From: Ruminococcaceae bacterium UBA866
GTDB taxonomy: Bacteria; Bacillota; Clostridia; Oscillospirales; Ruminococcaceae
Reading direction: 5' to 3'
Assembly: GCA_002295325.1 (NCBI GenBank)
Contig: DBGA01000010.1
Location: forward strand, 6,293-14,011
DNA length: 7,719 nt
The position numbers were made by a program, and so were the translations under genes. Under the pieces are notes generated by a model, which saw nothing but the letters and a program-made list of their open reading frames with translations, was not told where the DNA came from and searched no databases. Below are positions 5,694-7,719 of the stretch, one piece after another (within the stretch, counting starts at the first letter, position 1; every line of letters begins with the position of its first letter).

Positions 5694-6554
5694 ATGGATT
5701 TTTTAATTGTAACTGGACTTTCTGGTGCTGGAAAATCAAGGGCAGTAGATGCACTTGAAGATATAGGCTTTTTTTGCATTGACAATATGCCACCAAAACT
5801 CATCTCTAGATTTGCAGAAATTGCCTTGCAATCTGAGGGTAAGCTTTCAAAAGTTGCAGTTGTTACTGATGTTCGTGGTGGAGAAATGTTTAATGACTTT
5901 ATAGCAGAGTTAGATTTAATTAAAAGTCTTAACATTAATTTTAAACTGCTGTTTCTAGATTGCAACAGCCAAGTACTAATGAGGCGATATAAAGAAACAC
6001 GTAGAAAACACCCACTTATTGATAACGCCGATGTTTCTGTGGAAAAAGCTATTATAACCGAACGTGAGCTTTTAATGCAGGCTAGGGAAAGAGCAGACTA
6101 TATCATAGACACAACCAACCTTTCAGCAATGCAACTAAAAGAGCGTATTGGAAATATTTTTCTTGATAACATATCAAACAGTATGCTAATTAACTGTATG
6201 TCGTTTGGTTTTAAATATGGCGCACCATCTGAAGCAGATTTAGTGTTTGACGTAAGATGCTTACCTAATCCATTTTACATTGACGACTTAAAATACAAAA
6301 CAGGACTTGATGCAGAGGTTAATGAATATGTTATGGCATGGCCACAGGCTGTAGAACTCTTGGATAAGCTTAAAGATTTAATTGACTTTTTAATTCCACT
6401 TTATTTGAGTGAGGGCAAAAGTCAGCTCACTATTTCAATAGGCTGTACTGGCGGTAAACATCGTTCAGTTACTTTTGCTGAGAAATTATATGCTCATTTA
6501 AGTGAGCAAGGCAAAAAAGTTGCCGTTAATCATAGGGATATATTAAAGCTGTAA
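5694..6554 (+). CDS. rapZ: RNase adapter RapZ / YvcJ family nucleotide-binding protein
   Basis: A 286-residue P-loop protein of the RapZ/YvcJ family. The N-terminal kinase-like domain has Walker A GLSGAGKS (8-15), FFCIDNMPP (26-34) and a VTDVRGG block (58-63). The C-terminal domain has FGFKYGAPSEADLVFDVRCLPNP (171-193), GCTGGKHRSV (250-259) and HRDI (280-283). In E. coli RapZ presents the small RNA GlmZ to RNase E and so controls glucosamine-6-phosphate synthesis; in Bacillus YvcJ binds nucleotides and affects competence. GlmZ is not expected in Firmicutes, so the role here is open, but its place between murB and whiA suggests a link to cell-wall precursor supply. The start is ATG 5694, because the family starts just before the P-loop and GGGGA lies six bases upstream. 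The in-frame ATG at 5673 would add seven residues and has only a weak site. It follows murB by 27 bases and precedes whiA by 19. Confidence 0.96.
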   Translation: MDFLIVTGLSGAGKSRAVDALEDIGFFCIDNMPPKLISRFAEIALQSEGKLSKVAVVTDVRGGEMFNDFIAELDLIKSLNINFKLLFLDCNSQVLMRRYKETRRKHPLIDNADVSVEKAIITERELLMQARERADYIIDTTNLSAMQLKERIGNIFLDNISNSMLINCMSFGFKYGAPSEADLVFDVRCLPNPFYIDDLKYKTGLDAEVNEYVMAWPQAVELLDKLKDLIDFLIPLYLSEGKSQLTISIGCTGGKHRSVTFAEKLYAHLSEQGKKVAVNHRDILKL

Positions 6555-6573
6555 GCTCCAAATGGAGGTAGTT

Positions 6574-7485
6574 ATGACTTTTTCACAAAAAATAAAAAAT
6601 GAGATTTGCAATGCGAAGCTGTCTTGCAAACACTGCCAACGTGCAATTATTTACGGTATGTTAATGTGTTGTCGTGGGATAAGAGAAAAATCCATTACAT
6701 TAAATATTGAAAACAAGGGTGTTGTTGATTTTTTTACAACTCATTTAATTGATTTGACTGGGACTATTGTTACAGTTAAAAGTCCAGATATCAGAATTCG
6801 CACCAAAAGACCTATTTATACAATATCAATTGATGAAAAACCAGACGTTGACAAAATAATATCATATTTTTTTAGCTCTATTGAAAATAAACACATTATT
6901 GATGAAACATATATAGAAAAAAGCTGTTGCAAAATTGCATTTTTGCGTGGTGTATATCTTATCTGTGGAACAATGATTAATCCTCAAAATGAGTATCATT
7001 TTGAATTTAGTCTTTCTAGTGAGAGAGTTTGCAACCAAATTTTAGACATCCTTACAGGTATAGGAATTGAATTTAAAAAGACTTTGAGAAATAAAAACTT
7101 TGTACTTTACATAAAAGAGAGTAATCAGATTGAAGATATGCTAACTTATCTGGGTGCAGTGAAGTCTTCTATTAATTTAATGAACCTTAAGATTGAAAAG
7201 GAACTTAGAAATCAAGCAAATCGTGTGACCAACTGTGAAACTGCAAACATTGGAAAAACGGTAAACGCATCTATGGGACAGATAGAAAAAATAACTATGA
7301 TAAAAGAAACGATTGGCTTTGATGCTTTACCAATTGAACTTCAAGATATCGCAATCATGAGACTTATGAACCCAGAGGCATCGCTTAGGGAACTCAGTTT
7401 GCTTAGCGGGAATAAAATTAGTCGCAGTGGACTCAATCATAGACTGAAAAAAATTATAGAAATTGCGGACAATTTAGAGTATTAG
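6574..7485 (+). CDS. whiA: DNA-binding protein WhiA
   Basis: WhiA is a DNA-binding protein of Gram-positive bacteria built from a degenerate LAGLIDADG homing-endonuclease fold joined to a helix-turn-helix. In Streptomyces it is a sporulation regulator; in Bacillus it influences cell division and chromosome segregation. In this 303-residue copy the N-terminus reads TFSQKIKNEI. The degenerate LAGLIDADG motif is FLRGVYLICGTMINP (123-137), followed by YHFEF. The conserved linker NCETANIGKT (220-229) leads to the helix-turn-helix at ~250-292, with LPIELQDIAIMRLMNPEASLREL and ISRSGLNHRLKKI. The endonuclease catalytic acids are absent, as is normal. The start is ATG 6574, with GGAGG five bases upstream; ATG 6562 is part of ATGGAGGTAGTTATG and overlaps that site. 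The N-terminus is cysteine-rich (C12, C18, C21, C32, C33). It directly follows rapZ without the yvcK gene that often lies between them. Confidence 0.96.
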   Translation: MTFSQKIKNEICNAKLSCKHCQRAIIYGMLMCCRGIREKSITLNIENKGVVDFFTTHLIDLTGTIVTVKSPDIRIRTKRPIYTISIDEKPDVDKIISYFFSSIENKHIIDETYIEKSCCKIAFLRGVYLICGTMINPQNEYHFEFSLSSERVCNQILDILTGIGIEFKKTLRNKNFVLYIKESNQIEDMLTYLGAVKSSINLMNLKIEKELRNQANRVTNCETANIGKTVNASMGQIEKITMIKETIGFDALPIELQDIAIMRLMNPEASLRELSLLSGNKISRSGLNHRLKKIIEIADNLEY

Positions 7486-7555
7486 AAAACATAAATTAAA
7501 GTAATCAGTCCAATTTAAGATTACAATGAAAGGTGGTAGAGGGCATATTAATTAT

Positions 7556-7590
7556 TCCATTTATTTCGTATTAATCACGATTTGAATGGA
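7556..7590 (+). promoter_or_regulatory. Hairpin covering the apparent ribosome binding site before dnaE
   Basis: TCCATT (7556-7561) pairs with AATGGA (7585-7590). The stem continues with a U-G and an A-U pair (7562/7584, 7563/7583), a two-by-two internal loop, then TCGT/ACGA (7566-7569/7577-7580) with a seven-base loop. The right arm contains most of the only good Shine-Dalgarno-like site here, GGAG (7588-7591), so folding would limit ribosome access. The structure was found by eye with no energy calculated. Confidence 0.35.
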
Positions 7591-7607
7591 GAATCATGCT
7601 TTGAGTT

Positions 7608-7719
7608 ATGGAAGATTTTGTTCATCTGCATTTACATACCGAATACAGCCTACTTGATGGTGCTTGTGTTATAAATAGGCTTGTAAAAAAAATTAAAGAC
7701 ATGGGTCAAAGTGCCGTAG
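7608..7719 (+). CDS. dnaE: DNA polymerase III subunit alpha (DnaE), N-terminal fragment, runs off window
   Basis: Only 37 codons are present, but they carry the opening of the DnaE PHP domain: FVHLHLHTEYSLLDGA (4-19), with the metal-ligand-type H6-x-H8-x-H10 pattern, then INRLVKKIKDMGQSAV. DnaE is the replicative polymerase of this family; in Firmicutes with PolC it extends RNA primers with DNA before handing over. PolC carries its PHP domain internally, so a PHP start at the N-terminus indicates DnaE. The start is ATG 7608, because an in-frame TGA lies at 7602-7604 just upstream. No proper ribosome binding site is at normal distance: GGAG (7588-7591) is 16 bases away and instead fits a two-codon frame, ATG-CTT-TGA, at 7596-7604. 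It begins 122 bases after whiA with no terminator seen between, so read-through is likely. Confidence 0.92.
   Translation, partial: MEDFVHLHLHTEYSLLDGACVINRLVKKIKDMGQSAV

Noticed and set aside
5279..5965. Long minus-strand open frame across murB and rapZ (228 codons)
   Set aside because: It is an antisense shadow spanning two strongly conserved genes, serine-rich and without recognisable family motifs. The shorter frame at 5545-5796 is rejected for the same reason.
7501..7524. Inverted repeat GTAATC...GATTAC after whiA as a terminator
   Set aside because: It has only six pairs, a twelve-base loop and no T-run following, so it should not terminate.
7526..7585. Nineteen-codon plus-strand frame beginning MKGGRGHINYS in the dnaE leader
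   Set aside because: It has no ribosome binding site before ATG 7526 and no regulatory codon run; it may be chance. Conservation in relatives would revive it as a leader peptide.

Overview
The window looks like chromosomal DNA from a low-GC, endospore-forming member of the Clostridia (Firmicutes). The evidence is strong AT bias, GGAGG-type ribosome binding sites, TTG starts on two genes, a CotF-type coat protein with its small partner, a DUF4364 protein, a DnaD plus DnaI/DnaC-type loader pair, and the murB-rapZ-whiA cluster. All of this is read from the sequence and from memory of these families; no search was run, and I cannot name the genus.

Layout from left to right. (1) Positions 1-425 hold the 3' end of a DegT/DnrJ/EryC1 sugar aminotransferase. 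It converges on a DUF4364 gene (minus strand, start 1028) across a shared bidirectional terminator. (2) Divergent from DUF4364, a two-gene plus-strand unit (1184-3091) encodes a protein with two DnaD domains and a DnaI/DnaC-like AAA+ ATPase, together a probable helicase-loading module. It ends at a second bidirectional terminator. (3) From the right, a minus-strand group runs 4594 to 3121: a YtqA/TIGR01212 radical SAM protein, a 60-residue coat-associated protein and a CotF-like coat protein. (4) Divergent from the radical SAM gene, a plus-strand run starts at 4761: murB (peptidoglycan precursor synthesis), rapZ/yvcJ (nucleotide-binding adaptor), whiA (DNA-binding regulator) and the first 37 codons of dnaE (DNA polymerase III alpha), which leaves the window.

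Genes are tightly packed and no gene-free stretch exceeds 300 bases. The longest gaps are 1029-1183 (divergent promoters and a candidate operator dyad), 4595-4760 (divergent promoters and a three-copy promoter-like repeat) and 7486-7607 (dnaE leader with a hairpin over the apparent ribosome binding site).

Most of the window is ordinary housekeeping and sporulation content. I found no convincing undescribed system: no mobile element, CRISPR array, defence cassette, tRNA or rRNA. The best leads for a second look are the dnaE translation-initiation region, the absence of yvcK between rapZ and whiA, the repeated promoter-like element before murB, and the dyad between DUF4364 and the dnaD gene.
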